A stretch of 64,000 nucleotides of DNA, from positions 78,623,150-78,687,149 of the forward strand of contig JARZZO010000002.1 in assembly GCA_030544215.1 (NCBI GenBank), in the 5' to 3' direction. The position numbers were made by a program, and so were the translations under genes. The notes beneath the pieces were generated by a model. It did no database searches, was not told the DNA's origin, and worked only from the letters and a program-made list of their open reading frames with translations. Source of the DNA: Zantedeschia hybrid cultivar. Lineage: Eukaryota > Streptophyta > Magnoliopsida > Alismatales > Araceae. Positions 23,260-35,704 of this stretch are shown here, in pieces (positions within the stretch are counted from its first letter, which is position 1; each line of letters opens with the position of its first letter).

Positions 23260-23515
23260 ATTAAAGAAGAATAAGATCCTTTATTTTTAGAATAAAATTA
23301 ATTCTAGTTTGATGGGTGAAATAGTTTATACTGCGTTAGAATTGTTTATACTAGAATAAGGAGAATAAGTAATTCGACTTTAGACCTAATAATTATTTAT
23401 TCTTTTTATTCCGTCAGTAGATCCCACAAAACTATCAAAACTAAACGGCTCTTATTCTAGTATACGTTGTTTCGGATAAGTAATTCCAGATAACTTATTC
23501 TGCAAACAAATTGGG
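23260..23515. mobile_element. MITE of the GAATAAG family, copy 1
   Basis: Ends GAAGAATAAGATCC and CTTATTCTGCAAACAAATTG; interior contains TTTATTCCGTCAGTAGATCC and GTTTCGGATAAGTAATTCC, shared with copies at 28433, 53953 and 54226. Confidence 0.75.
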
Positions 23516-24436
23516 ACCGAGTATAAGAAGATGGCCTTTGTGGAAGAGCTTTCCCTCGATTTTAGTTGGCTTCTCAATGAGAGTCTACATCCTAGATATA
23601 TAACATTGTATACAATGAAAGATTAAGTTCTGCTAATTAAAGTGTGTATATTTTGGTGAACTCACTCCTCCTCAAGGTCTTTCGTTAACAACACACTCAA
23701 CTTCAAAGGAGAAGTGGCACCGACTCCTTTGATTTGTGAGCGGCAATGCACTCCTTATTTTGGCTGCAATTTGAGAGACAATGGGATGAGAAGAGACTAG
23801 GCCCCTATGAAGAAATTGACCCCCTCCTAGGCACTTCGGTAGCTGGGCTCAAGTCCTGTGAGATGACGGCATCGATATTAGAGTTTTAGGAAATAATTCC
23901 CTAAAGAATCCTATATAAAATAGTGTTAGTGTCAGGCCAAGACATCTGGTGCCGTTTGACCATATAGATCAAGTCCCACTGTTAGATGTATATCTAATGG
24001 ATGTTAAAAAAATGGATGTTGTGGGCACCTGGGATGCCCCAAAATTCACAAGCACACTCATCACGATGTTAAAAAAATGGATGTTAAAAGGTTTATATCA
24101 CGATGCACACTCATCAGAAGTTGTTTGATGTTTCCTTGGAATGGGTATCTTTGAAATATCTTAGGCAGATCAAAGAATCAAAATTATCTCAAAAATATGT
24201 AAAGGTGTCATGAAAGGAAGTCGTCCGATAAAACAGTAGAACAACTGCAGAGAATATGGCATATTCAACTTTTAAAATGTGATCTTCTAGAACTCCCCAA
24301 ACTTAGATGATTACTTACTGTTTTACTTGGTGTTTTGCACCAAGTGGAAGAAGTCATTTAGAAACATGGTTGAAACGGGATTTCATGGTGAGGTTGGAAT
24401 ATGAGTTACAAGTTACAATCTCGACAGAGCAGCGAC
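23516..24436. other. Gene-free DNA with a local duplication
   Basis: GATGTTAAAAAAATGGATGTT occurs at about 24001 and 24065. No gene recognised. Confidence 0.4.
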
Positions 24437-24907
24437 AATAATACTTGCTATAATGCTATGCATTGTAATCAATGTGGATTCCAATGCATGGCATAGCAGT
24501 CGTTCGATCAACGTGGATTGCTGTGCATCTCGTCTAGATTTGGGAGGATATTTTTTGTTTTTTGTTTAGATTTTTTTATTTATTTTTCAACTATTTGATC
24601 AAAAATTAGACAGTATAGTCGGGTTGTTCGGGTCGGTCTCGACTCGACTGTATAATTTTTTTTATTTTTTACACGTAAATCGAAGTTTATGTCATTTTTT
24701 TTTTGAATAAATATACGATCGAGTGGAGGCCGACCGAAGCAATTTGACTGTACCGTCCGATTTTTGTATCAGCCGTTTTAAAAAAAAATTAAAAATTCAA
24801 ATACCCCCCCCCCCTCCTAAATGTAGACGAGCTGTACAGCACGGCTGCTATGCCATGCATTGCAGTCCACATAAATTATAATGCATGGCATTACAATAAG
24901 TATTACT
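24437..24907. mobile_element. MITE of the GAGTAATACTTGC family, long copy
   Basis: Left TAATACTTGCTATAATGC and right ATTACAATAAGTATTACT are inverted. A second inverted pair (AATGCATGGCATAGCAG / CTGCTATGCCATGCATTG) lies inside. Its middle matches the element at 59805-60062. Confidence 0.7.
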
Positions 24908-26090
24908 AGAACAACGATCATGTGATTCCAAATTTCAAGTAGTAAAAGGTGGGAGACCTTGTTAAAAGGGTCACAGTTCATGTTATGATTCCTTTAATCA
25001 TGACCATGGAACTACGTATACACCGTCTCAAAGGCAAAGGGCTTGGCCCCTCTAGGACGTTAATGTTTCCTTGCCATAGAGATAAAGGCAGCACATTTGA
25101 GTGTACCTGCCCACATGCGAAATATGTAATGATTTAACTGGCATTTTAAGGAGATGTTATTTTTTGGACCTATATGTCCACAGTTACATGAGTGAAGAAT
25201 AAATAGATTTGTTTATTTAGATAGTGAAATGCCCAATTTACTCTATTTCCACAAGGGAGGATATACGAGAAGAAGGTTTAAAAGATCTCTTCTTTACTTT
25301 AGGAGAGTACTCGAAAAAGAGAAACAACGTCACCTTTGCCTTAATTAAGTACCATCTGCTCTCTTCAGTAAATGCGGAGTTCCCTCCTTTGCCACCTCAA
25401 GATTTAATTAATAAATTAAACTTAGACAAGATCACGCTGTCCTATTATTACTATTTTTCTATGTTCATCATTTGATTTGACTTGGTTTTGAGAAAACTTT
25501 GTAGAACCCAAACCAAATCATACAAGATCTTCAATCAAACCAAATCAAACCCTACAGTTTTTAAATGAACAATTAATTGAATACGTTCAATCGATTCAAG
25601 CATAAGTCATTAATCGTTGTTAAAATAAACACAATAATCAATTAGATAAAATCCAGATAATTAAAGTCATAATAGAATCTCAGAATCGATGAAGTATAAA
25701 CACATAATTGATTAGCCGCAACTAACAGATCAAACTGAAATGATCCGATTTGGTTTGAATTGACCCTCAGAATGGGTATCTAGCTTTCAAATAAGTTTCG
25801 ACTATTTAATAACCTGTAAAATGAGCGGATAATTTTTATGGACAAAGATTAAGTATACTCCTTAATGATTCTAGTGCACCTTTTAATCACATATAGACAA
25901 ATATTAAATATACTAAATAATTCTAGTGGCCCTTTTAATCGATGACTTATGCAAATATAAGATAGAACTTTCTTTTAATAATAAATAAATATTAACACTC
26001 TAGTCTCCAAACGAGAGGACCATTTCGCCCCTTACATTGGATGGAAGATGATGCATCTAGTAATCCTGTTAATTTACATGCAGAGGACTG
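24908..26090. other. Gene-free AT-rich DNA
   Basis: Short open frames only. Around 25850-25980 a ~70-base unit (AATATTAAATATACTAAATAATTC...CCTTTTAAT) occurs twice with divergence. Confidence 0.4.
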
Positions 26091-26100
26091 TATTACCCCC

Positions 26101-26664
26101 AGTGGTGGACGAATAAATTTTATCCAGTGGGGTAACCGAGATTAAATAATGCGGGCGAAATTGAAGGGGGGCAGCTAGCAATGCAAAAGGGTCGAATTCG
26201 GTACGGATCTAACGTAGATCCATGATCGTATATGTTAAGTTATCAATTTAAAAATATTATCCATTAACGATCTTATAAGTTAATAATTGGTCGGATAATT
26301 GAATTTTAGTGTACCGTATGTATGCGGTATAAAAAAAAGTATATTCATTACCTTATCCACTATGAATGTCGATTTGAAAAGATAATTCGTTAATTGACTT
26401 ATAAAGTAATGATCGATTGAATACTCAGGTTATCGATCAACTAACATTTGCATCGTTGGGACAACAATGATGTTCACTTAGACTGAACGATTTATTTGAA
26501 AGATACGGGCGAACAGAGGGATTGGACGGCTGGGCCAAGGTCTAATGGGGTCCTGTGAGTGGGTCAGTGGGGTCTTGGAGCACCCTGACTTGAACTGACT
26601 TGTAGAATTGTAAAAATCCAATAGGGTCCTAGGACCTTACTGCCTACATACTAGATCCGCCACT
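26101..26664. mobile_element. Non-autonomous DNA transposon with 10-bp target duplication
   Basis: The ends AGTGGTGGAC and GATCCGCCACT are inverted, and TATTACCCCC flanks both sides exactly (26091-26100 and 26665-26674). Part of the interior (26225-26320) resembles, in inverse orientation, 59420-59550. The AGTGGCGGA end suggests a hAT- or Mutator-type MITE. Confidence 0.85.
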
Positions 26665-26674
26665 TATTACCCCC

Positions 26675-28432
26675 CTCCACCACTCTTTAAAAAATTCACT
26701 TAGATATAGACAACAATTTATAAAGAGTTCACATCAAACATCAAACTTATGTGTTTTTACATGATTTGGTTTCTTCGATTTGGTTTGATTTATGAAGCAC
26801 AAAAATTGAATCAAACTGTTTTTATTTTATTAGTTTAGTTTCAACATAAATAATTTTTTTTAAGTTTTAAATCAAATCAAATGTGACAATTCAATTTGAT
26901 TCAATTTAAACTAAATAATGAACACCCCTGGAGATCTTCTACATGTACCTAATTCCTTGGAGTTGTCCCTAGGTAGGTCCATGCATGAGCTACTAGTGGA
27001 GCCACTCACGATTCACAACTATGGCTTCTTCTTGGAGTCCACTTCTGAAAAAGTACCTAGAAAATTCTCATCAGTACTTTATTCCCATGCCTTCTAGGCT
27101 TCCTTCCTATCTTCTCCAAGTCTACCGCACCAGCCTTCCATGATACGGCTCTCCATTTCTCTACCTCACCTTGTGGGTTGCCAAAAGGAAAAGAAACATT
27201 TCTCTCTCTCTCTCTATATCAGCCATCGGAAGAGATCATCTTTTCAGTGGAAAAGTTCCCAAAGCAATGGATGGTGTGCTGCCTTTGCATGGCTTCCACA
27301 CAAGCCATCCCTTTCTACGTTGCTGTCCTTGGCCTGGCCCACAGGCTGAACTCGGCTTAGAGGTGTTCATGGCACTTGGCTTTCATCTTCCAATCATGCT
27401 ACTCAGTGGGTTTTCCTTTTTCCCTTTTTTTTATTTTTTTGATACTCCTAACTCAACGGCTAAGGACTTTACTGGAGGCAACACACCATAATTACAATTT
27501 TTACAAGGGCCAACAAGACTCCCACACAACTCCAAAGGGCCAAACCGAGTTGAAGAAGTGTTTGCCGGCTCGGTTTCACTTACACAAAGGTGGATGATTT
27601 GGGTGGCAGGGGTGGAAAACTAATCCATCTTTACCATAGACTGAGATTGTCTATTCTACTTGCGTCAACAGCACTCAACTCTATCTTATTAGTCGACCCG
27701 CGGTGTTTCCAATTTTTCTGAAATTCAAACTCTAAATTTAAAAAAATGAGATTTAAATACCATAACAAGTAGATCAAAAACATAAGCGTACAGTTAGTAT
27801 TGTTGCAGAAAAAGTAGATTAGACGATCTTATTAGAGTTACTATGCAAAAACAAATATATGCACCAAAAAGCTAAGAATATACTCTCTTATTAGAGTTAC
27901 CATTAGTGCAGAGAAAATAGATTAGACAACCTTAAAAAGGTTACCATGCAAAAATAGATATAGGGTTTCAATACTCTTATGGCAAAATTAAGGTAGACAA
28001 TGTATGCAACACACTTGTATCCTTTTTGTGTTTTTGACACCCATATTATCTGCCACAGTGCAACCCATGTTAATGTTTGATATGTTTCTAGGATTCAGGT
28101 ACCAGTATCGACTTTACTAGTTAGTAATATTTATCACACTTTTTTTGGAACTGATAATATTTCTCACACAATATTAGTAGGCTATGGACTCATAATATTC
28201 ATTAGTTACAAGTTGTTTGAACTCAATGTGGATAAACTCTCTTTACTTTCCTTCTAAATCAAACTCCAAACTATAGTTGGCAGAAAAGTATATTAATGAA
28301 AATGAGTTTCATTCTATATATATTAACTAGAAAGCTCACCCAAGCACATGGAATGTCCCTCTTCTCTCTCCACTGTGAAATGCTACATCTTTTTAAATGT
28401 CCCACTTCCCTACCTTACATATACTTTTTATC
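26675..28432. other. Intergenic DNA with an unassigned short-frame region
   Basis: 27130-27500 has overlapping open frames up to 106 codons, preceded by a CT microsatellite; none shows a known domain, so no gene is called. Around 27815-27960 a ~110-base unit with AGATTAGACRA..TTAC.ATGCAAAAA recurs. Confidence 0.4.
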
Positions 28433-28703
28433 CTATTTTGATAGCAGAATGAGTTATCCGGATTTACTTATACTGGATTGTTTATACCAGAATAAAAGAC
28501 GTTTCACTTTGATAGCGATGTAAGACCCACTGACGGAATAAACAGAATAAATAATTCTTAGATTTTGGATGGAATTGCTTATCTTGCTTGTTCAAAGGAA
28601 TAAACATTTCTGACGAGTATAACTAATTCCGTATATCAAAGTAGAATTAACTTATTTGCAGAATAAGCAGTCTTATTCTTCTCTTATTCTGCTATCAAAG
28701 TGC
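28433..28703. mobile_element. MITE of the GAATAAG family, copy 2
   Basis: The ends ATTTTGATAGCAGAATGAG and CTTATTCTGCTATCAAAGT are inverted repeats. The interior shares ACCCACTGACGGAATAA with the other copies. Confidence 0.8.
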
Positions 28704-30606
28704 GATTTTAAATCTCTCTCTCCACATGCCAAACATTGGAGACTGATTTCCTTAGCTTATTAATAGATACAGATAGATGTGCATCAACGATCACTATAAT
28801 CCTGTCAATGACAGCTCGAAATAACTTTAAAGAGGCAATAAAAGGAACATTCACATCGACATCTTCTGGTTGCTTAATTTATATATAACTCATCAATCTG
28901 AACTGAGTCAACCGATACATGTCAAATTTTGGGATAACACGCAATGTCGATATGATAAACCTTGGTTCAAGTCATCATAGCATTTATCCGGGGATATGAA
29001 AAAGAAGTATGTGGTCACGACTCATGACGTAGAGAACCCATCCTTCGCTGCTAAGTAATTAAGGTGGACTTGGTGCCATCTGATTGGCAAACGAGAACAG
29101 TCTATGTGAAGAAGACTTCAACATAGAAGAGGCTAAGAGAGGTTTGAGTTAGACTTAGTAACGGACGTATAAATTTTGTCTAATAAAGTTACTCAGATAT
29201 TAAGTCATAAGTATGGTCGGGTCAATGAGATCTTGAATTAAGTCATATGAGATCTTGAGTTAAGCCAATGAAATTTTGGACTGTGTCAGTGAGAGGTTTC
29301 AGGTTAGACTGCGTTAGACTAAGTGAGTTAGCATCGGATCCGCCACTGGTTAGACGCCTCTGTGGTGAGAAAGAAGGGGACGGCAGTGGAGGACCAGGTC
29401 TTGGCAAAGGCAGCTGGAAGACTGTAACAGGGCCGGCGGCTGCATCGTTTTTGTTTATACAAGACAGGTTTTAGGTGGCTGAAAGGGAAGTTTTGGCCTG
29501 TCTCTTGTGTGCACTGGCTGGTGGGTAAGGGGAACTTGTTGGTCCCCTTGCAAGTCTATTTGTGGTGGTTGCAGGGGCTAATCAGTGGGTGCCATTGAGA
29601 TAAGGCAAGGCATGATAAGCTTAAATAACTTAACTAAGGGGTCCATGGTAGTTTAATCTGTATCATTAACCTTATCTTTGTTGCTGTTTAATGGAGTTTT
29701 ATTTATTGTTGCAAAGAAGTCCCTAAGAGATGGCATGTGTGCAAACGTTTCGCTGCATAATACGTACGTGTAAGAAACTCCATGTAATTTAATAATATCT
29801 TAAAATTGTCTCTTGCCATTTACCTAGTAATAAATCACGTCATGTATATCAGTGACACATCGAAGTCATATTATAAATTTAATTCTATTCTTAGTTTTTT
29901 TTATAGAATGAGAAATTTACCATAAAAAGGATTCTCTAGTAACCATCTGTAAAAAAATTTAAATCCTTCATCCATTTATTTCTCCCTTCCGTTCCTCTTC
30001 CCTCACGGACAATTATAGAGGGAGTTGTACGTGATGGTTTTTTTTTTTCTTTTTTCTTTTTTTAAAATTTTGAGCATTCCTGATTCTGAATGACGGTTTA
30101 TATTAATCTTATAGTGGCAAACATAAAGAGGAAGTGAACTTTGAGGAGGTTTTTACCTACATAAACATCAAGGAAATTTGCACGGATACAAAATTCTCTA
30201 GAAATTATTTGAAAAATCAACAGAAAATACATAATATGATTTCACTTTGTTCAAAATATCATATATTTATCGAGCTGCACCTTATATCCGTTGCTGCCAG
30301 CGTGAAAGAATCTAAACTGGTTTAAGATGATGTGTGTTGAGAAAATAATCTAATGATGATTAAGAATATCAGGAGAGAAAAGAGTGAAAAAGAGAACCTA
30401 AAATATGACCACGCTTTGTTCAGACCTCTAAGGTTTTAAATTAGAACTTTGTCTCGTCTCCTGTTGTGGATCTTCTTTCTCCATTAATTCATTCGATAAG
30501 CTGTCATAAGTCGAATTCACATGGCACACAAGACTAAACTTGAGATGATTATGGTAATTGGTAAGAAGAATGCTGATGAAGCTCAGAGGTTCTATGCAAA
30601 AATGTG
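28704..30606. other. Gene-free DNA
   Basis: A somewhat GC-richer stretch at 29320-29600 has a 68-codon open frame with no recognisable feature. Otherwise AT-rich. No gene or element supported. Confidence 0.4.
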
Positions 30607-31040
30607 TGGGAATGTAACTTGAAGTTGGATTTCTTCTTCTCTTTTGAGGTATACTGGTGTCCTATTTGGAGTGGGATACCTCTTATGCATGTTAGAGTTT
30701 GATAAGACTCAGTTTCGTACAAGTATAAAATAAAGAGAAGATCAAAATTTTGTGTGCACCTTTTGGAATCAACATATGTAGTGCCCCTTTACAGGTGATC
30801 ATCTGGGGCATCATTTATGAAAGACACTTCTTGGGAGAAGCATTTTTTTCATTTATGGTTTTGTAGGCTCCTCTACTATTAGAATTGAGATCTTTTAAGT
30901 GCAAAGTTGAATTGAACTCAGTAAGGAAGATTTTAAAAGGTTCTTTCGTACACTACTTTTCTCATTCCCAATGAAAGGTGATTTTGAAAAATTTTCTCCC
31001 CTCTCTCTATTGAGTCCCAATCAAAATTACACTAACAGGA
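30607..31040 (+). mobile_element. LTR-like fragment related to 33393-33690
   Basis: Shares TATTTGGAGTGG..TA.CTCT.ATG, TTTGA.TAAGACTCA and AGA..AATTTTGTGTG in the same order with 33460-33550. Probably a decayed solo LTR of the same retroelement; boundaries are approximate. Confidence 0.5.
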
Positions 31041-31127
31041 ACCAGACTCCTATTTTTAACACTTTCTTGATTGCTTCGCACGCTTCTTATCTTTGGGCTC
31101 CAAGCGTAGCCCCTCCAAGAACAGTAA

Positions 31128-31414
31128 GGCCGTGTTTGGCGTAACTTCCATTTAAACATACTTTTTCATTTTCATTTAGTTATTTTTGTTGGAAGTCATT
31201 GGATCTTAAAAGTCATTTATGTAATATTTTATTAGTGTTTTGACTTCCAACCAAAAGTTACAAGAGAGGAGCTTCTAAGATTGGAGAAAAAGTGAAGTTG
31301 TTATAAAAGGGTTGACTTTTATAACGAACCAATAACCTTGCTCCTTGAACTCATTCTATGTAAGAAGTAGAAGTCAAAAATAACTTTTAAGTAGAAGTTT
31401 TACCAAACATGTCC
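31128..31414. mobile_element. Tourist-like MITE with TAA target duplication
   Basis: 287 bp. The ends GGCCGTGTTTGGCGTAACTT and AAGTTTTACCAAACATGTCC are inverted and flanked by TAA at 31125-31127 and 31415-31417. This end style and a 3-bp TAA duplication fit PIF/Harbinger-derived Tourist MITEs. No coding capacity. Confidence 0.8.
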
Positions 31415-31669
31415 TAAAGCTCTCCATCTTTTGTCATGAATTAAGTCAATGTTTGAGCCATGTTGAATCCTGTATGCTCTGCGGTTGTTTGCTTTTTATT
31501 ATCTTGTTAGATTTTCCAATCCGGAATTATTTGTTTCTACATACTAGACGTGCACTAAATCACAGCATGCGGTAACGAAGTCATTTTTTGTCTTGTCTCA
31601 TCCCGAAGAAACAATCTTGGACAGCTCAAAGGATTTTCTTGGTTCATGATGTGTTCTTCCCAGAGGCGT

Positions 31670-32076
31670 TAGGATAGGCGGGTCAGCTCGTGGCCCAGTC
31701 CAACTCAGTCCATATTAAAAAAAATTAGACTGTCTCAAGTTATATATATTAAGTTGAATTAAATTTGAGTTGACATAAGTTAAATCTGAATTGAGTTGAG
31801 TTGAAAACGAGTTGGCCTAATTTAATTTATTAATTTTTATAATAATTCATACAAAAAGTAAAATACTTCTAACAAATCGTTTATAAACAGGGTCAGCCCA
31901 ACTCAACTCAACTCAACCCAACCCACTTATTATTGAATTTGGACTAAATTTAGACTAAATTTGAGTTAAATTTGAGATGAATTTAAGCTGGGCTAAAATT
32001 GGACTGAAATATTTTAAATTTGAGTTAGACCTAAATTATCACATAACCTAACCTACCCGCCCAATTTACATCCCTA
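31670..32076. mobile_element. hAT-type MITE, GGCCCAACTCAA family copy 1
   Basis: Right end CAATTTACATCCCTA; interior aligns along its length with 52196-52585 (shared TTTATAAACAGGGTCAG, CAACCCACT.A.TATTGAATT and AAATTATCACATAA). The left end TAGGATAGGCGGGTCAGC is diverged and no target duplication is visible. Confidence 0.75.
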
Positions 32077-33392
32077 CGTCCTGGTAATGACGACAGTGGC
32101 AACGATGTTTAGTTATCATGGGTGCATGCTTGATTCTTGAGATGAGATTATATGGCCTTTATTAATTTATGGACAATAATATATTACCAAGTACAAAGGT
32201 TAAGGGTAAGTCTAATATTTCACTTATTTTATTTGGTTAAGTGAATGATTTACTCGACTTTAATGAGTGGAGATACTTAACAGTTTAAGAAATAAGATCC
32301 AAAAAATCTCATCTCTCATTTTTTAGATGGTGACATGACAATAAATTGTGCATGTACATTTGGTGGGCATGGCTCAATGCATGCATGGTTGTTTGCTGTT
32401 CACAAAGGCAACATGCATGTTCTGCACTGGAGTTTGGTTCCTCTCATATAGAGTTGGACCAAGCTCCATCAATGTTGATAGAAATTGTTGGCAATTCGGC
32501 CAATAACATAGGGAAGATATGCATTTATTTTCGCGGTGGAAGAAGATCCTTGTCGCGCTGCTAAGGCTTAGCAGGATCGATCGCCGTACAAGAGAGGCTA
32601 CTAAAGTCCCCCACGAAACTTCACGTGACAAGATTCAATGGTTGAGGTGGTACCCCAAGCAGAGAGAGAGAGAGACCCAGAGGAGGAACTTATAGGAAGA
32701 GAAAGAGAGGGAGTAAAAGAGAAAATAGTAGTAACAAGAGGCTCTCATCGCTTGGACCCTTCTTTTATATATGTGTGTTTCTCACATAGACTACAACTTC
32801 TGGACTTCTCTTCCCATATGGAGAGAGAGAGTTTGAACCCAAATCAAACTCTGTTATATAGAAATGGTTGTAAAAAGTCTCTTCACGAACAACTTTTTTG
32901 ATTCTCCATGTAAGGTTTTTTTTTGCAAATTTACAAATGTTTCTCTCAACGTTGATGAATTTCGGTTCAGACCAAACTCTTCGCATGTGTTGTCTTGCAT
33001 GGCTATTCATGTTGTGAGGTGTTTGAAGATTAATGTGGCTTGTGTGTGGAGTACACTAGCCAACACCGGAAGAGATGAGCTCCTCTTCGTTTGGGACTCT
33101 TATGAAGAAGGAAGAAAGTAATCTAGGATTCATCTCAACATCGAAATAGGGTGCTTGTCATGGAAGATTTTTGCTATTTGTTGTGAGCTCATACGAGTTT
33201 TTGGCTTATTTTTTGTGCACCAAATATTTAGACCTTCAGAAAATTTGACTTGCATGATTTGATGATTCTTTAAAGCACCTGGGTTTCAGAGAAGTCCATC
33301 ATGAGTGCATCTATGCTCTTTGAGCTTCATGCAACTTAAGATCTCAAATTTGGGTGGCAGAGGTCACTTCACTTGAGCTTGTTTTCAGATCA
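32077..33392 (+). other. Probable LTR-retroelement debris
   Basis: Short frames without recognisable domains. The 3' end has a purine tract AAGGTGGAGAA followed by TGTTGAAATA, the layout of a polypurine tract and a 3' LTR start. Includes a (GA)n stretch near 32660. No gene called. Confidence 0.4.
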
Positions 33393-33690
33393 AGGTGGAG
33401 AATGTTGAAATACGACTTGAAAATAGATTTTTTTTCTCTCTCTTTAAGTTTTACTAGTGATTTATTTGGAGTGGCATATCTCTCATGTCTAAGTTTGAAT
33501 AAGACTCATGTTTGTACAGCTAGAAAAGAGGGGAGAATTTTGTGTGTTTTCATTTTTTGGGATGTCAACTGTGAGGAGAAGTTTTCTTGGGAGGGGAATT
33601 CTTTTTTGTTCTTATATACTTTAATGTGTCCAGACATTATAGTGAAAATTCTCCATTCTGGATGCAAATATGACAATGAATCACCTTAAA
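33393..33690 (+). mobile_element. LTR-like sequence after a polypurine tract
   Basis: Begins TGTTGAAATACGACTTG right after AAGGTGGAGAA and is related to 30607-31040. The right limit is approximate. The 111-codon frame here has no domain. Confidence 0.5.
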
Positions 33691-35097
33691 TTTTTTTCTG
33701 ATTGTTTTCAGCTTCTTATTATGTCAACAAATTATGATATTGAATTATTTATCACAGTGAAGATGTACTGAGAACTTTTGGCTAGTGTGGGCTCTCCACT
33801 GAGAACTGTTTACCATATTACTACATGCATGTCTTTGCGGATGTTGAATTCAAGGAACTGAGATATTGAAACGTGAAAAGGGCAGAAACTGGATTCTGTG
33901 GATTGGGACAGGCCCAAGGTCAACTTTGACCTTATCATGTCCGGACTAAGGCCCCGCTGTAGCCAGCCCAATTGAGGCCCAAAATCAGAAGGTTAGAAGT
34001 AGGGTAAGGCCCTGTTTGATAAGGATAATACTTGCTGCAATGTTTCCGTTGCATGCAACAAATATAATAAGAATTTCTTTTCTTAAAATTTTTTTAGGCC
34101 GGGTCACATGGGTCCTACATGTCCGTGTAGACTGATCTCTGATCACACTAGTAAAAAAAAAAATTAAAAATAAAAAAGGCTGATCTCTGTCCGTGAAGGC
34201 CTATACTGTTCATTCGGACACGATTGTTTATTTTTTTAATTTTTTTAATGGTCCGATCCGAGATCAGTCTACACGAATCATAGGTGTAGATTACATCATA
34301 TCAACATACCTTAAACATATATACTTTTTAACAATCATGTATAGATTTTTGAATAAGACCATATGTGCAGATAAACATTTTATTCTAGAGTATTTTTAAA
34401 CTTCTATTTGTCTTAAGAATGCACCATTGTGATAAAAGGTAAAAATATACTTACAAGCGCATAATAATATTTTTACGCTTTATCAATAATTCAGTAATGA
34501 CCAGTTTAAGGTGACTAAAATTGGAAGAAGGGAGCTGGAAACACCTCAAAACGGAATAAGGCTCTGCAAGCTGCTGTAGGAACCGATATAGTAGTTTCCT
34601 GTTTTAGTTACATCAGTAGGCTTTTATTGTGGTAGGACACTAGAAAGAGGGAATTGATTAGTGTTGAAACTGGAAGGCCGAGTTATATTGGAAGGGGGGA
34701 AAAATGACATATCAAGAGGAAAGCATGTGAAGTTTTAGAATTCAAGAGGAGGCAAGAAAGCATGTGAAGTTTTAAAATTTAAGAGGAGGCAATTGTCCCC
34801 TGCCCCCCTTCCTATGCCCTTGGGCAGTGCAGTCCATGTGGATTACTTTTAGCACTGTGTGGAGATATTGGTTTAATCAGATAGCCATGTAATAATTTTT
34901 TTTGTTTTTTTGTTTTTTTTTTAACACGCTGAACTAAGGGCACGTGTCGATTTAGCCTCCACAAAGATGGAATGATTAAAAAAATTCAAAAAAGGAATTA
35001 CCTGCTCATGCAATCCGAGTTGTCGGATCACTCAAGCGTGTGCCCAACGTTGCACCATAGCAGCACATTAAGCATTACTCTTTCCTCGGATATAAAT
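33691..35097. other. Gene-free DNA with a MITE end and a small duplication
   Basis: A GAGTAATACTTGC-family end lies at ~34025 (AATAATACTTGCTGCAATG) without a clear partner. A ~40-bp direct duplication (AAAGCATGTGAAGTTTTA.AATT.AAGAGGAGGCAA) occupies about 34716-34790. Confidence 0.5.
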
Positions 35098-35378
35098 GGA
35101 GTAATATTTGTTGCACCATTTGTAACACTATTGGATCATGCAAGGGTTGTTATCTGATTGGATTTGATCAAATGGCTGTAATACTAGATAATTTTTTTAA
35201 TTTTTTCAAACCCTAAGGGATGGAGCCATCTATATCGTCCGTTTATTTTTCTTTTTTAAATTATTTTAACCACCTGATTAAATATCAGATGATACGGACG
35301 GCTATCTTAAGATTATCCTCTCTCTTCTGAATTAAAAAAAAAAAAACACTTGGATTTGATTGCTGCAACTATTATACA
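35098..35378. mobile_element. MITE of the GAGTAATACTTGC family near the 35.7-kb gene promoter
   Basis: The left end GGAGTAATATTTGTTGCA and right end TGCTGCAACTATTATAC are inverted. The interior has the family's characteristic pair of T-rich and A-rich tracts around an AACCACCTGATTAAATATCA motif. It ends ~330 bp before the start codon at 35705. Confidence 0.65.
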
Positions 35379-35704
35379 TGGGTTTGATCCGTAAATTGAA
35401 GTTGGAGTTGGGCCACATTCGAATTGACTCTACTCTTTATAGGACGTCTCCAATCCAGCCCAATCCGGCCCGAGTGCAGCCCAAAGATCGGCGGACCGAA
35501 ACTTCTCGTGGGCGCCCACGAAATCGCGTGTCTGGGTTTTGACCGCAGCGACCCCCATTTTTGTTCGCTTCACTCCTGCCATTTGCTGCTGTCGCCGCCA
35601 TTTCAACCTTCTTCTCCAAGAAACTCTGGTCTCTAGGCAGGGGAAGGTAGCCAAGAAGGCGGCTTCCCCCAGAGAGAGAGAGAGCAGCAGAGAGAGGAAT
35701 AGAG

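Noticed and set aside
27130..27600. Overlapping 60-106-codon frames
   Set aside because: Three frames open at once, no recognisable domain, signal or splice partner.
29530..29560. Stem AAGGGGA...TCCCCTT with TTGGTCCCCTT resembling an animal microRNA
   Set aside because: Animal microRNA in a plant context is a chance match; the stem is far too short for a plant precursor.
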